Counted from the first letter of the stretch, positions 38,435-48,614 are shown. The stretch: DNA of 64,000 nt from Rhizobium halophilum (GCF_021648825.1 NZ_JAKJHS010000004.1:299192-363191), one strand, 5' to 3'. The notes: generated by a model not told the origin, from the sequence alone. A program made the numbers and translations.

Positions 38435-38536
38435 CGAGAGGCTCCTTCCTTTGGTTGCTCTATAGCTTCAAGCTACGGCGGCCCCCCAGGAAGAACCACT
38501 TAAACATCCGTAACGTGGATGAAACTTCGGTAAGGT

Positions 38537-39247
38537 TCAGCGAGAGACCAGGCCGGTTAGGAAACTCGCAAGGTCGTCGGTGACGTAATCAATATGGTCG
38601 TCTTCCGCGCTCAGACGCTCCCATCGCTCAATCAGGACGTCGTCAAGGTTCCTCGGCGTCAACAAGACCGTACGCATCCCGAGCGCCTTTGGTACCTGCA
38701 GATTGCGCGGAAGGTCCTCGAACATCGCTGCCTTCTTCGTTTCAACGCGGTGAAGGCTCGCAAATTTGTCATAGGTCGCACCGGCAGGCTTCGGCACGTA
38801 GTCGGCTGCCACGATGTCGAAGATGTCGTCGAAGTGGTCGAGGATGCCGAGTGCGCGGGCAGCGGCTTCCGCATGTGGCACGCTGCCATTGGTGAAGATG
38901 AACTTGCGGCCCGGCAGTGCCTTAATCGCCTCGCCTAGTTCAGGATGCGGCATGAGCGGCGAGTAATCGATGGCGTGGGCGCGCTCCAGGAACTCGTCCG
39001 GGTTTATGCCGTGGTGGAGCATCAGCCCCTGCAGCGTGGTCCCGTGTTCATGATAATAGCGTTTCTGCAACGCACGAGCCTCGTCCGGCTCCAGTTGCAG
39101 GAGTTCCGCCACGAAGGCACTCATGTTCTTGTCGATCTGCGAGAACAGGTTGACGTGGTGGGGGTAGAGCGTGTTGTCGAGATCGAACACCCATTCCGTC
39201 ACGTGAGTGAAATCGGCGGGTTCTGGGGAGGTCTTCGGCTGGGTCAT
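38537..39247 (-). CDS. HAD-superfamily pyrimidine 5'-nucleotidase-like phosphatase
   Basis: A 236-residue HAD phosphatase. Motif I is VFDLDNTLYP with the nucleophile and acid Asp, motif II is FTNGS, motif III the lysine of KPAGATYDK, and motif IV FEDLPRNL. It belongs to the SDT1/pyrimidine 5'-nucleotidase-like subgroup, common as a single gene in Rhizobiales near argB. Substrate is inferred from family resemblance only. It is divergent from the DMT transporter gene. Confidence 0.82.
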   Translation of the reverse strand: MTQPKTSPEPADFTHVTEWVFDLDNTLYPHHVNLFSQIDKNMSAFVAELLQLEPDEARALQKRYYHEHGTTLQGLMLHHGINPDEFLERAHAIDYSPLMPHPELGEAIKALPGRKFIFTNGSVPHAEAAARALGILDHFDDIFDIVAADYVPKPAGATYDKFASLHRVETKKAAMFEDLPRNLQVPKALGMRTVLLTPRNLDDVLIERWERLSAEDDHIDYVTDDLASFLTGLVSR

Positions 39248-39348
39248 AAGGTTTTATGCACTCTGTGGCTGACAAAGAAAACGCCTAACGCTGTAGGCAA
39301 GCCGAAGTGCCCTTGGCGAAGATGATACTTGGTGCTAGCGGCGACGGC

Positions 39349-40263
39349 ATGGAACTCTGGATTCCCATCACGGTAGCGTCGGCCTTCCTGCAGAACATGC
39401 GTTCGGCGCTGCAGAAGCACCTGCGCGGCCGGCTGAATACCACCGGCGCGACCTTCGTCCGCTTTGGCTATGGCGTGCCATTTGCCCTCGCCTATATGGC
39501 GATCCTGCATTATGGGCTCGGGCGGCCCATGCCTGTTTCAAACACCGGCTTCTGGCTATGGGCCGTGGCCGGTGGCCTAGCTCAAATAGGCGCCACTTTC
39601 CTGCTGGTCTACATCTTCGCCTTCCGGAATTTTGCGGTAGGAACCGCCTATTCGCGAACCGAACCGGCACAGGCAGCGCTCGTGGCCCTGGTGCTGGTAG
39701 GGGAGACGGTAACGATCGGCACGATCCTTGCGATCACGATCTCTGTCGTCGGTGTGATGCTCATATCGGTCGCGAGGACAGAGTTGACGCTGCGATCCCT
39801 GGTTACCTCGGTCGGCAGCCGTACGGCGGTCTTCGGCCTCTTATCCGGCTTGCTGTTCGGGATTTCCGGCGTCTCCTACCGTTATGCCTCACTCTCGCTC
39901 GCACCGAGCCTCCCAGGACCCGATCCGGTGGTACAGGCGGGTTACACGCTGATGATGGTCATCATCATGCAGGCGGTGGTCATGCTGGCATGGATGGTCA
40001 TCAAGGAGCGGGAGCAGTTGCTGAAGGTCGCTGCCGCCTGGCGTCCAGCTGTTCTCGTCGGCTTCGTCGGTGCCACCGCGTCCTTCGGCTGGTTCACCGC
40101 CATGACACTTCAGCCGGCCGCGGTCATCAAGGCGCTTGCGCAGGTGGAGATGCTTTTCACCTTCGCCTCGTCCGTCTTCGTGTTCAAGGAGCACATCAAC
40201 CGGCTGGAGATCGCCGGCTGCCTGTTGATCGTGCTGGGTATCCTGGCACTCGTCCTGATCTGA
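39349..40263 (+). CDS. DMT-superfamily (EamA) transporter
   Basis: A 304-residue protein with about ten hydrophobic helices in two repeats, the EamA layout. The second half contains GLLSGLLFGISGVSYRYASL and the closing VEMLFTFASSVFVFKEHINRLEIAGCLLIVLGILALVLI, the typical end of the family. I favour ATG 39349 (MELWIPITVAS); GTG 39307 would add 14 non-hydrophobic residues. Substrate is unknown; EamA proteins export amino acids, metabolites or drugs. It converges with argB, two bases between the stops. Confidence 0.8.
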   Translation: MELWIPITVASAFLQNMRSALQKHLRGRLNTTGATFVRFGYGVPFALAYMAILHYGLGRPMPVSNTGFWLWAVAGGLAQIGATFLLVYIFAFRNFAVGTAYSRTEPAQAALVALVLVGETVTIGTILAITISVVGVMLISVARTELTLRSLVTSVGSRTAVFGLLSGLLFGISGVSYRYASLSLAPSLPGPDPVVQAGYTLMMVIIMQAVVMLAWMVIKEREQLLKVAAAWRPAVLVGFVGATASFGWFTAMTLQPAAVIKALAQVEMLFTFASSVFVFKEHINRLEIAGCLLIVLGILALVLI

Positions 40264-40265
40264 CT

Positions 40266-41153
40266 TCAAGGAACGATCAGTGTGCCCGCCCCGTGCTCGG
40301 TGAATATCTCGAGCAGTACGGAATGCGCCGTCTTGCCGTTCAGGATCACAACGCCCTGGACACCTCCCTTGATCGCCTCGATACAAGTCTCGACTTTGGG
40401 AATCATGCCGCCCGAGATCGTGCCGTCCTTGATCAGCGCCTGGGCTTCCGCGACCGAGAGTTCCTTGATCAATTGCTTGTTCCGGTCCAAGACGCCCGGA
40501 ACGTCCGTGAGGAACAGCAGGCGCGTTGCGCGCAGTGCGCCGGCGATCGCGCCGGCGAAGGTATCCGCATTGATGTTGTAGGTCGCGCCATCGCGGCCGG
40601 GAGCAACCGGCGCGATGACGGGGATCATCTCGGACTTTGCCAGAAGGTCGAGCAAGGTCCTGTCCACCTCGACCACTTCACCGACGAAGCCGAGATCCAG
40701 CACCCGCTCGATATTGGAATCGGGATCGACGATGGTCTTCTTCGCCTTCTCGGCGAAGACCATATTGCCGTCCTTGCCGCAGAGTCCGATCGCCCATTCG
40801 CCGGTCTGGTTGATGAGTGCCACGATCTCCTTGTTGATCGAGCCGGCAAGCACCATTTCGACGATCTCGACCGTCTTGGCATCGGTGACGCGCAGGCCGC
40901 CCTCGAATTTGGATTCGATGCCCATCTTGTTCAGCATCGCGCCGATCTGCGGCCCGCCACCGTGGACGACGATCGGATTGACACCAGATTGTTTCAGAAG
41001 CGCGATGTCGGCCGCGAAGGCCTTGCCGAGCTCGGTGTCGCCCATGGCATGGCCGCCATATTTCACGACGATCGTCTTGTTCTCGTAGCGCTGCATGTAG
41101 GGCAGCGCCTGGGCCAGAAGTTTCGCCTGCAGTTCGCTGTCGGTCGCGCTCAT
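40266..41153 (-). CDS. argB: Acetylglutamate kinase
   Basis: ArgB phosphorylates N-acetylglutamate in arginine (and hence ornithine) synthesis. The 295-residue kinase shows [28 protein letters not shown] and the C-terminal [17 protein letters not shown]. An N-terminal helix ([21 protein letters not shown]) is of the type found in the arginine-inhibited hexameric form. It follows ysxC on the same strand with a 64-base gap. Ornithine made downstream of this step is the substrate of OlsB. Confidence 0.95.
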   Translation of the reverse strand: MSATDSELQAKLLAQALPYMQRYENKTIVVKYGGHAMGDTELGKAFAADIALLKQSGVNPIVVHGGGPQIGAMLNKMGIESKFEGGLRVTDAKTVEIVEMVLAGSINKEIVALINQTGEWAIGLCGKDGNMVFAEKAKKTIVDPDSNIERVLDLGFVGEVVEVDRTLLDLLAKSEMIPVIAPVAPGRDGATYNINADTFAGAIAGALRATRLLFLTDVPGVLDRNKQLIKELSVAEAQALIKDGTISGGMIPKVETCIEAIKGGVQGVVILNGKTAHSVLLEIFTEHGAGTLIVP

Positions 41154-41217
41154 GGATATCCCTGTGATTTGGTTCGGCGCGTTTTAGCGCAGGATCGTTT
41201 CAGATGGAACCGCGGCA

Positions 41218-41886
41218 TCAGACGGTGGAATAGCCGACGGTCCGGGCGATCGTCTGGCGCAACTCGTCCAGCCCCTTCCCCTTCTCCGAGGAGGTGGCAA
41301 TAATCTCGGGATAGGCGGCCGGTCGCTTGCGGATCTTCTCCGCAGTCTCCGAGATCAGCCGCGGGACGGCGGCCTCCTTGATCTTGTCGGTCTTAGTAAG
41401 GACAATCTGGTAGGACACGGCTGCCTTGTCGAGCAGGTCCAGGACCTCCTCGTCGTTCTTCTTGACGCCGTGGCGGCTGTCGATCAGCACATACACCCGC
41501 TTCAGTGTCGCCCGGCCCCGCAGATAGTCGAAGACGAGCTTCGTCCAGGCATCCACCTGGTCCTTGGGTGCCTGCGCATAGCCGTAGCCCGGCATGTCGA
41601 CGAGTGCCATTGGCGGCAGGTCGCCGCCCTCGCCGGAATAGCCCTCGGGCACGAAGTAATTGAGCTCCTGCGTGCGCCCAGGCGTGTTCGACGTTCGTGC
41701 AAGGCCCTTGTGGCCAACCAGGGCGTTGATCAGCGAAGACTTACCCACATTGGAGCGGCCGGCAAAAGCGACCTCCAGCGGCCCTTCCGGCGGAAGGAAT
41801 TTCAGCGATGGCACGCCGCGGATGAAAATCCAGGGGCGGCCGAAGAGGGGCTTCTCTTCCGGGTTCGTGGTCGCGGGCATGGTCAT
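41218..41886 (-). CDS. ysxC: Ribosome biogenesis GTPase YsxC/EngB (YihA)
   Basis: A 222-residue TrmE-Era-EngA-EngB family GTPase required for late 50S assembly. G1 is [11 protein letters not shown]3 is DMPGYGYA, and G4 is [19 protein letters not shown] is the switch I region of the EngB group. The N-terminal leader [21 protein letters not shown] is alphaproteobacterial in style. In this group the gene usually follows yidC. Here the two are separated by a clear terminator at 41974-42000, so ysxC may be partly independently transcribed. Confidence 0.95.
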   Translation of the reverse strand: MTMPATTNPEEKPLFGRPWIFIRGVPSLKFLPPEGPLEVAFAGRSNVGKSSLINALVGHKGLARTSNTPGRTQELNYFVPEGYSGEGGDLPPMALVDMPGYGYAQAPKDQVDAWTKLVFDYLRGRATLKRVYVLIDSRHGVKKNDEEVLDLLDKAAVSYQIVLTKTDKIKEAAVPRLISETAEKIRKRPAAYPEIIATSSEKGKGLDELRQTIARTVGYSTV

Positions 41887-41973
41887 CTCGTTTCTGGATA
41901 CCTGGAAGGCAGGGCTTCCCGGTTTTGCTCTTGCTTGTCAAGCTGGGGCGGACGGCAAGGCAGCCTCCAACAA

Positions 41974-42001
41974 AAAAGCCCCGGATTGACCGGGGCTTTT
42001 G
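41974..42001 (-). terminator. Terminator after yidC
   Basis: Stem GCCCCGG / CCGGGGC with a five-base loop, flanked by A and T runs on both sides. On the reverse strand it ends in six T residues directly after the yidC stop codon, so it should terminate the rpmH-rnpA-yidC transcript. Confidence 0.9.
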
Positions 42002-42002
42002 A

Positions 42003-43796
42003 TTATTTGGTAGGGGCCGGCTTTCGCCGGAACATCCCCTTGATGTTGTCGAAGAGCTCGATCTTCGCCCCGTGCCGCTTCATGATCAGCGCCTGCTGCA
42101 TGATGGACAGGGTGTTGTTCCATGCCCAGTAGATCACAAGGCCGGCCGGGAAGGTTGCCAACATGAAGGTGAAGATCAGCGGCATCCAGTTGAAGATCAT
42201 CGCCTGGGTCGGATCCGGCGGCGTCGGGTTCATGCGCATCTGCAGCCACATGGTAACACCCATGATCAGCGGCCAGACACCGATCAGCAGGAAGGCCGGG
42301 ACATCGTAAGGCAGCAACCCGAACAGGTTGAACAGCGACGTCGGGTCCGGTGCGGACAGATCCTGGATCCAGCCAAAGAACGGCGCGTGCCGCATCTCGA
42401 TGGTGACGTAGATCACCTTGTAGAGCGCAAAGAACACCGGGATCTGCAGGAGGATCGGCCAGCAGCCGGCGATCGGGTTGATCTTCTCCTCCTTGTAGAG
42501 CTGCATCATGGCCTGCTGCATGGCCATGCGATCGTCGCCGTGCTTTGCTTTCAACTCTTCCATCTTCGGCTGCACGCGCTTCATATTGGCCATGGAGGCA
42601 TATTGCTTGCTGGCCAGCGGGAAGAAGATCGCCTTGACGACGATGGTCGTCAGCAGGATCGCTACGCCGAAATTGCCGAAGTAGCGGAAGAAGAAGTCCA
42701 TCAGGTGGAACATCGGCTTGGTGATGAAGTAGAACCATCCCCAGTCGATCAAGAGTTCGAAGCGCGGGATCGAGTACTGTTCCTCATACTGGTCGACCAG
42801 CGGCACTTCCTTGGCGCCGGCGAAGACGAGATTCGTAACCTCTGCCGACTGGCCCGGCTCCACCGTTACGGTGTCGCTACGGAAGTCCGCCTGGAAACGG
42901 GGCTGACCATCAGTGAAGTGGGTAAAGCGGGACTCGTACGGCAGCGACTGCGGCGGAACCAGCGTGGCTGCCCAGTATTTGTCGGTGATGCCGAGCCATC
43001 CACCCGTCGTCTTCGCGTTGGTTATCGCTTCCTCTTCGACGTCACCATAGCTTTCCTCGATGAGGCCGTTTTCGCCAAGTACGCCGATGAAGCCTTCGTG
43101 GATGACATAGACGGAAGGGGTCGCCGGCTTGTTGTAGCGGGTGACTCGACCGTATGGCGCGACCGCCACCGCCTCGCCCGTCGGATTCTGAATCTGATCG
43201 GTGACGGTGATCAGGTAGTGATCGTCGATGGAAATGGTCCGGTTGAAGACCACGCCCTTGTCGTTGGTGAAGCTCAGCACGACCGGTCTATCGACGGCGA
43301 GCGTGTCGCCGCTGGCAAGCGTCCATTGCGTGGCCGGCCCAGGAACTGCACCGGACGTCTCGCTCTGGACGTAGCCGAGTTCCGTGAAATAGCCGCCACT
43401 GGTGTTGGCGGGTGAGAAGAGCGTGATGATCGGGCTCTCATCATCCACGGTCTCGTGGTACTCGCGCAGCTTCAGGTCGTCGAAACGCGCACCCACCAAA
43501 TTGATAGAGCCGGAAAGGGCAGGGGTGTCGATTTCAATGCGCGGGCTTGCCGCAACAGCCTGCTCACGGTTTTGTGTTGCCTCGGCCTGTGTTCCACCTG
43601 GCAATGCGCCGCTGCTTGTGACGCCGGGGCTTTCTGGAGCGACGGGCTGCGGTGCTTCACCCTGAAGTGCCTGCTGCGCTTCCAGCGCGCGCTGCTGGGC
43701 CTCCATCCTCGGGTTCATGTAGAAGAACTGCCAGGCAAGAACGATCACCACCGAAAGGGCGATCGCGATGAAGTAGTTGCGGTTTTTTTCCATCAT
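42003..43796 (-). CDS. yidC: Membrane protein insertase YidC
   Basis: YidC inserts and folds inner-membrane proteins. The 597-residue protein has an N-terminal anchor (residues 6-26), a large periplasmic beta-sandwich domain to about residue 330, and the C-terminal five-helix core ([40 protein letters not shown]; then [39 protein letters not shown]). Its ATG (MMEKNRN) overlaps the rnpA TGA. The small yidD gene, often placed between rnpA and yidC in other bacteria, is absent here. A terminator follows immediately. Confidence 0.97.
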   Translation of the reverse strand: MMEKNRNYFIAIALSVVIVLAWQFFYMNPRMEAQQRALEAQQALQGEAPQPVAPESPGVTSSGALPGGTQAEATQNREQAVAASPRIEIDTPALSGSINLVGARFDDLKLREYHETVDDESPIITLFSPANTSGGYFTELGYVQSETSGAVPGPATQWTLASGDTLAVDRPVVLSFTNDKGVVFNRTISIDDHYLITVTDQIQNPTGEAVAVAPYGRVTRYNKPATPSVYVIHEGFIGVLGENGLIEESYGDVEEEAITNAKTTGGWLGITDKYWAATLVPPQSLPYESRFTHFTDGQPRFQADFRSDTVTVEPGQSAEVTNLVFAGAKEVPLVDQYEEQYSIPRFELLIDWGWFYFITKPMFHLMDFFFRYFGNFGVAILLTTIVVKAIFFPLASKQYASMANMKRVQPKMEELKAKHGDDRMAMQQAMMQLYKEEKINPIAGCWPILLQIPVFFALYKVIYVTIEMRHAPFFGWIQDLSAPDPTSLFNLFGLLPYDVPAFLLIGVWPLIMGVTMWLQMRMNPTPPDPTQAMIFNWMPLIFTFMLATFPAGLVIYWAWNNTLSIMQQALIMKRHGAKIELFDNIKGMFRRKPAPTK

Positions 43797-44185
43797 GCTT
43801 TCCTGGAACGGGCCTCCTCGGACCGCTTTTGTTTCGGCCGTGCCGTAATGCGCTCGACAAGCTGGGCGGTCAGTTCGGCGAAGGGCATCGTGAGGATCTC
43901 CCGCCGCGCGACAATGACATAATCGTGTCCCGGCTTCATTGCAAACGCGGCAGAATGTCTAACCGCCTCTTTCAGTCGGCGTCGCATCCGGTTTCGTTCG
44001 ACGGCGTTTCCGTGCTTTTTGGTGACGGTGAAACCAACGCGTGCCTGTGTGTCAGGCTCTTGTCGATCAAGAACTTCGACTAGAAAGTTCTTGCCTCGAC
44101 GCATTTCCCCAGCGCGCACGGCAAGAAACTGCGGGCGGCTTTTCAGCCGCCCGGCAGTTGTTTTGTGTTTCTCGTCAGTGGCCAC
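43793..44185 (-). CDS. rnpA: Ribonuclease P protein component
   Basis: RnpA is the protein subunit of RNase P, which matures tRNA 5' ends. The 130-residue protein has the signature RNR region: [27 protein letters not shown], and the N-terminal [22 protein letters not shown]. It lies 27 bases after rpmH and overlaps yidC by a few bases, so the three are cotranscribed. The basic C-terminal tail ([15 protein letters not shown]) is variable in the family. Confidence 0.96.
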   Translation of the reverse strand: MATDEKHKTTAGRLKSRPQFLAVRAGEMRRGKNFLVEVLDRQEPDTQARVGFTVTKKHGNAVERNRMRRRLKEAVRHSAAFAMKPGHDYVIVARREILTMPFAELTAQLVERITARPKQKRSEEARSRKA

Positions 44186-44212
44186 AGCCCGAGTGACGGG
44201 CGTTCCCGGCCC

Positions 44213-44350
44213 TTAGGCCGAGAGACGCTTGCGGCCGCGTGCGCGACGAGCTGCAAGAACCTTGCGGCCACCTGCGGTCGCCATGCGGGCACGGAAGCCG
44301 TGGCGGCGCTTGCGGACAAGCTTGGACGGTTGAAAGGTACGCTTAGACAT
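44213..44350 (-). CDS. rpmH: 50S ribosomal protein L34
   Basis: A 45-residue basic protein, [20 protein letters not shown] at the N-terminus and ending RGRKRLSA, which is the complete, family-standard L34. It is the first gene of the rpmH-rnpA-yidC unit. The ribosome binding site is weak (GGTGTTAAATAA before the ATG). A strong promoter lies upstream at 44468-44496. Confidence 0.98.
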   Translation of the reverse strand: MSKRTFQPSKLVRKRRHGFRARMATAGGRKVLAARRARGRKRLSA

Positions 44351-44800
44351 TTATTTAACACCGCGGTGTGCGGCCCTTCTTGGATTTGCCTTGCGGCAAC
44401 AGCGTTTCGGAGACGTCCTGCCATAGGTCGCATGCGCGCGAGCCTGCGAAGGCTGAACGTCCGCGGCTTATAAAAGCACTCGGCCTGAAAAGTCAAATGA
44501 GCGTGCGCTGGGCCTAAACATGAACGGGTTAACTATTTTAGGCCTCCCTGAGGAGCTCTTGATCCTTTGAAGTGACGGGCTACTTTCAATAGTCGCATGC
44601 CGAAAGGCAGATCCTCGGGGATTTTTCCTTCTTTTACCAGTAGCTTGGATGAAAATTCGGCGTTAGCTCGCCGATTGCCCTCCTCTTCAGGGGGCAAACA
44701 TTTCTTAATGCCTGTATGCCAAATCTCGCACTAGAACTCGGGATAATCGTCATCACGAAAATTCCTTGAGAGTAGAGAAGTGACTTGAAGAGGGAATGCG
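44351..44800. other. 450-base divergent intergenic region between rpmH and the chemoreceptor gene
   Basis: No gene is visible. The left part holds the rpmH leader (about 110 bases), including a CACCGCGGTG palindrome at 44359-44368, and its promoter. The right 300 bases must carry the chemoreceptor promoter; I see no convincing flagellar-type or sigma-70 consensus there. Despite rpmH, there is no dnaA gene or cluster of DnaA boxes. Confidence 0.5.
44468..44496 (-). promoter_or_regulatory. Sigma-70 type promoter of rpmH-rnpA-yidC
   Basis: TTGACT (44496-44491) and TTATAA (44473-44468) are separated by exactly 17 bases on the reverse strand, about 120 bases before the rpmH start. Both hexamers are close to consensus. 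Confidence 0.7.
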
Positions 44801-46843
44801 ATGAAGATCCGCGGCAAGATAAACATGCTTGTTGGACTGATGAGTGCGGTCGCGCTAATCGTAGGGGGCTTGTCTCTCTTCGCTTTGTCGGAATACCGCA
44901 CAAAGATGCATGCATATGAGGCTGCGGCGCATCGAGCCCATCTTGGAGAGAGCCTAAACCGTCTCGTCACGGCCGTGGTTATGGATGCTCGAGGAATCTA
45001 TGCATCCAAGACGACCGATCAAGCTGCCAAATTCGGCGCGGGGCTTCATGAGAGCCTTGACAGCATGGACAAACTGCTGGGGGAATGGAAAGCCATCGTA
45101 ACCGAGAGCGAGCAGGCTGATTTTCAGAACCTGATGCAGCGCGCTTCGGAGTTTAGAGCTTTCCGAAGCGAGACGGTACGTCTTGGAACGGAAGTCGGAC
45201 CGGAGGCGGCAAACGACCAGGGCAACAACGAGGGCAACCGCAATAACCGCAAGGCATTCCAGGCCGAGATCGACAAGATTGTTGCTGCGGATCTGGCGGA
45301 ACTGAGCGCCGTTGACGCCGAGATGGATGCCTTTAGCAGCACCATCGTCCTCACCTTAGAGATTGTAACGCTTTTCGGCGTCGGTGCTGGTGCCGCATTT
45401 GGCTTTTACCTCGGGCGCCGCCAGTTGAGCGCGCCGCTCATTGAGATCACCAGCAGCATGCAGAAAATCGCCGCCGGTGACTACGCCACCGCCGTACCGT
45501 CCATCGGACGGGCCGACGAAATCGGCGAGATGGCTGCTGCCGTGGAAGTCTTCAAGCGCAATGGACTCGAAGTTGCGCGTATGAACGAGCAGGAGAGCGG
45601 CAGCCGGGCGCGCAGTGATGACTTGCGCGTGCGCATGGAAGCAGTCGTCGGCGCCGCTGTGGAAGGCGACTTCAGCAAACGCATCGACAAGCAGTTTGGC
45701 GATGAGAGCCTCGACAATTTCGCCCGAAACGTGGATCAGCTTCTCACCGCGGTGGAGGTTGGCGTCAGCGAAACGGGTCGTGTGGCACGATCGCTTGCAC
45801 AGGGAGACCTGACGCAACAGATGTCCGGCAACTTCCGCGGAGCGTTTGCGGAACTGCAGGCGAATGTGAATGCCGCCGTCGAGAGCCTTCGCGATGCGAT
45901 GCAGAGCGTTCGTGGCAGCACCAGCACGATCAGCGGTGGCTCCAATGAACTGAGCAGCGCGACGAACGACCTTTCGAAGCGGACTGAACAGCAGGCTGCT
46001 GCACTGGAGGAGACATCGGCCGCTCTTGACCAGATCACGGCTGTCGTCCGCACCTCGACGGAGCGCGCCCAAGAAGCGACGGTCATGGTAAGCGAAGCGA
46101 AGGAAAGCGCGGTACAGTCCGGTGCCGTTGTGCGCAATGCAGTGGAAGCCATGGAGCGCATCGAACAGGCTTCGCGTGAGATTGCGCAGATCACCAACGT
46201 CATTGACGAAATCGCCTTCCAAACCAACCTTCTCGCGCTCAATGCCGGAGTGGAAGCGGCGCGCGCCGGCGAGGCGGGCAAAGGCTTTGCGGTGGTCGCA
46301 CAGGAAGTGCGCGAGTTGGCACAGCGCTCGGCCGCGGCTGCCAAGGATATCAAGGGGCTGATCACCAAATCGGGTGAAGAGGTTGCCGGTGGGGTCCGGC
46401 TCGTTCAGAAAACGGGTGAAGCCCTTTCCGAAATTGAGAGCAGGGTGCTGCGCATCAACGACCACATCCATTCCATCGCAATCGCAGCGAAAGAACAGGC
46501 TACCGGCCTGCAGGAGGTCAATACCGCCATCAACCAGATGGACCAGGTGACGCAGCAGAACGCTGCAATGGTTGAGGAAACGTCCGCGGCAACTCAAAAG
46601 CTGTCGTCAGAAGCCTCCGGTCTCTTCTCTATGGTTTCGCGCTTCAATATCGGGGGCGGCAATGCTCGCGCAGTTCCGTCTATGGCAGGTCATGTCCCGG
46701 CTGCCCCGGCACGCCCTGTTGCTGCGTCCGATCAGCCGGCACGGGTCTCTCCCGCCCGCGCAATGACGGGTAAGATCGCCAAGGCATTTGGAATGGGAGC
46801 ACCCGCTTCTGCCGCTGCCGAAGCAAACTGGGAAGAATTCTGA
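44801..46843 (+). CDS. Methyl-accepting chemotaxis protein with C-terminal CheR tether
   Basis: A 680-residue chemoreceptor. Helix 1 (about 8-30) and helix 2 (about 182-206) bracket a helical periplasmic domain of about 150 residues without a recognisable ligand-binding signature. A HAMP domain follows near 205-260 and a second HAMP-like unit near 290-350. The cytoplasmic signalling hairpin has its tip at IDEIAFQTNLLALNAGVEAARAGEAGKGFAVVA. The last five residues, NWEEF, match the xWxxF tether that recruits CheR/CheB, after a proline/alanine-rich linker. GAAGAGGGAA precedes the ATG. It is a single-gene unit with its own terminator. Confidence 0.93.
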   Translation: MKIRGKINMLVGLMSAVALIVGGLSLFALSEYRTKMHAYEAAAHRAHLGESLNRLVTAVVMDARGIYASKTTDQAAKFGAGLHESLDSMDKLLGEWKAIVTESEQADFQNLMQRASEFRAFRSETVRLGTEVGPEAANDQGNNEGNRNNRKAFQAEIDKIVAADLAELSAVDAEMDAFSSTIVLTLEIVTLFGVGAGAAFGFYLGRRQLSAPLIEITSSMQKIAAGDYATAVPSIGRADEIGEMAAAVEVFKRNGLEVARMNEQESGSRARSDDLRVRMEAVVGAAVEGDFSKRIDKQFGDESLDNFARNVDQLLTAVEVGVSETGRVARSLAQGDLTQQMSGNFRGAFAELQANVNAAVESLRDAMQSVRGSTSTISGGSNELSSATNDLSKRTEQQAAALEETSAALDQITAVVRTSTERAQEATVMVSEAKESAVQSGAVVRNAVEAMERIEQASREIAQITNVIDEIAFQTNLLALNAGVEAARAGEAGKGFAVVAQEVRELAQRSAAAAKDIKGLITKSGEEVAGGVRLVQKTGEALSEIESRVLRINDHIHSIAIAAKEQATGLQEVNTAINQMDQVTQQNAAMVEETSAATQKLSSEASGLFSMVSRFNIGGGNARAVPSMAGHVPAAPARPVAASDQPARVSPARAMTGKIAKAFGMGAPASAAAEANWEEF

Positions 46844-46865
46844 TCGACCTCCAGGCAATGCCATG

Positions 46866-46902
46866 AGGAGGGCCGGAAGCGTTGCTTCCGGCCCTCCTGT
46901 TT
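46866..46902 (+). terminator. Terminator after the chemoreceptor gene
   Basis: A perfect 15-base inverted repeat (46866-46880 with 46884-46898) and a GTT loop, followed by GTTTG, begins 22 bases after the stop codon. The stem is unusually long for its tight loop. Confidence 0.85.
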
Positions 46903-46991
46903 GTGCGCAGCGAAAAAGCTGCTAAAAGAGTGTGGGGCGCAACCTAAATAGCTGCTGCGGGGATCGGCGGCCTTGCAGTCTGGAGAGCCGC

Positions 46992-48482
46992 ATGAGCGGT
47001 GAAATGCCCACGGATTTGAGCGGTGCATCCCATGAGACGGCGCCGGAGGCGATGCCGGCACTTTTTCGCGGGCTTTCGGGTCGCCTGCTCTGGATGACAA
47101 TTCTCTTCGTGATGCTCGCCGAGGTCTTGATCTTCGCGCCCTCGGTTGCGGGCATGCGTATGAATTGGCTGCGCGACCAACTCGACACCGCGGCCGCAGC
47201 CGGGATCGTGATCGACGGACTTCAGCCAGCTGAACTGCCACGCAGCGTACAGGATGATACGCTCCTGGCGACGGGCACCAAGGTCATCGCGCTTCGCAAG
47301 GATGGCACTTCGCGGCTGTTGGCCGCCGTCGATGTCCCCCCACAGGTGGATGATCAATACGATCTAGCCGATGTGCCGCTTCTCGTCTCCATCCGCGACG
47401 CCATGGATACCCTCTTCTTTGGTGGCGGTCGCGTGATGCGGGTCTTTGGGCCCGTAGGCGAGTCCGACATGATCATCGAACTGGTGATGACGGACGACGC
47501 GTTGCGCAAGGATATGTTGAGCTACGCCCGCATGATGTTCACCCTGTCGCTCGTGATATCGCTGATCACCGCCGTTTTGATCTTCCTCGCCATCAATCGC
47601 ATGATGATCCGCCCGATCCGAAACCTGACGCGCAACATGCAGCGGTTCTCTGAGCGACCGGAGGATCCGCAGCGGGTGTTTGCGGGTGATGCAGCCAAAG
47701 GGGAGCTTGCGGTCGCCGGACGCCATCTCGCCTCCATGCAGATAGAGCTTCAGCGCACTCTGAAGCAGCAGAAAAACCTCGCTGATCTAGGCCTCGCGGT
47801 ATCGAAGATAAATCACGATATGCGCAATATTCTTGCTTCGGCGCAGTTGATGTCTGACCGCTTGGTCGATGTCGACGATCCGATGGTCAGGAGTTTCGCG
47901 CCTAAGCTTTTGCGAACAATCGATCGCGCCGTCGGCTATACGAACGAGGTCCTGTCTTATGGCCAGGCAACGGAAGCAGCCCCCCGGCGGCGCCGGCTTC
48001 GGTTGGTCGCACTATGCCAGGAAGTGCGAGATATCCTGGCGCTTGATCCGGATGGCGGCATCGAGTTCATCGAACAGATCTCCGATGACCTTGAGGTGGA
48101 TGCCGACGGCGAACAGTTATTCCGGGTGATTCACAATATTTGCCGCAACGCCGCCCAAGCCCTGACGACGTTCCATCCGGAGGATTCGGCAACGATCCGC
48201 AGAATCACCCTGAGTGCCCAGCGTATCGGCAGCGTCGTCAGCATCTCGATTGACGATACGGGGCCGGGCATGCCGCGCAAGGCGCGGGAAAACCTTTTTG
48301 CGGCCTTTCGCGGTTCGGCGCGTTCTGGAGGTACTGGACTGGGGCTTGTCATCGCGCGCGAGCTAGTCCTGGCACATGGCGGCACGATCGCATTGGTGGA
48401 GAAGCCGGGGCCGGGCACGCAATTTCGAATAGAAATCCCCGACCAGCCAGTCGCACTTGAGGACTATCGCGTCCGGGCCTGA
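46992..48482 (+). CDS. Membrane sensor histidine kinase, no linked response regulator
   Basis: A 496-residue kinase: helix 1 near 32-53, a periplasmic or extracytoplasmic loop of about 120 residues, helix 2 near 180-205, a HAMP-like linker (NRMMIRPIRNLTRNMQRFSERPEDP), a DHp segment with the likely phospho-acceptor His275 (SKINHDMRNILASAQLM), and a catalytic ATPase domain with N-box NICRNAAQAL, G1 DDTGPGMP and G2 GGTGLGLVIARELV. Start ATG 46992 is preceded by GGAGAG. No receiver-domain gene lies on either side, so the partner must be elsewhere. Stimulus unknown. Confidence 0.9.
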   Translation: MSGEMPTDLSGASHETAPEAMPALFRGLSGRLLWMTILFVMLAEVLIFAPSVAGMRMNWLRDQLDTAAAAGIVIDGLQPAELPRSVQDDTLLATGTKVIALRKDGTSRLLAAVDVPPQVDDQYDLADVPLLVSIRDAMDTLFFGGGRVMRVFGPVGESDMIIELVMTDDALRKDMLSYARMMFTLSLVISLITAVLIFLAINRMMIRPIRNLTRNMQRFSERPEDPQRVFAGDAAKGELAVAGRHLASMQIELQRTLKQQKNLADLGLAVSKINHDMRNILASAQLMSDRLVDVDDPMVRSFAPKLLRTIDRAVGYTNEVLSYGQATEAAPRRRRLRLVALCQEVRDILALDPDGGIEFIEQISDDLEVDADGEQLFRVIHNICRNAAQALTTFHPEDSATIRRITLSAQRIGSVVSISIDDTGPGMPRKARENLFAAFRGSARSGGTGLGLVIARELVLAHGGTIALVEKPGPGTQFRIEIPDQPVALEDYRVRA

Positions 48483-48614
48483 CGATCCCGCGCGTTTATC
48501 CACCGTGTGAACGCGAGCTCATAAAAATCAGCTTTGATCCGAAAATCGCTTGCAATACGTTTGGGGAGCCTTTAGAGGATCGCCCACGCAGACGGCACCG
48601 CCGATTTGCCACAC

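Noticed and set aside
39558..41303. 581-residue forward frame running across the transporter and argB
   Set aside because: It overlaps two well-supported genes in another frame or strand and resembles no family.
42072..43415. 447-residue forward frame opposite yidC
   Set aside because: Antisense to a certain yidC, with the low-complexity Arg/Asp/His composition of a shadow frame and no ribosome binding site I would trust.
44213..44800. Replication origin near rpmH-rnpA
   Set aside because: In many bacteria rpmH flanks dnaA, but no dnaA, dnaN or gyrB gene or DnaA-box cluster is present here.
45356..46597. 413-residue reverse frame inside the chemoreceptor gene
   Set aside because: Antisense to an unambiguous signalling domain; no independent evidence of coding.
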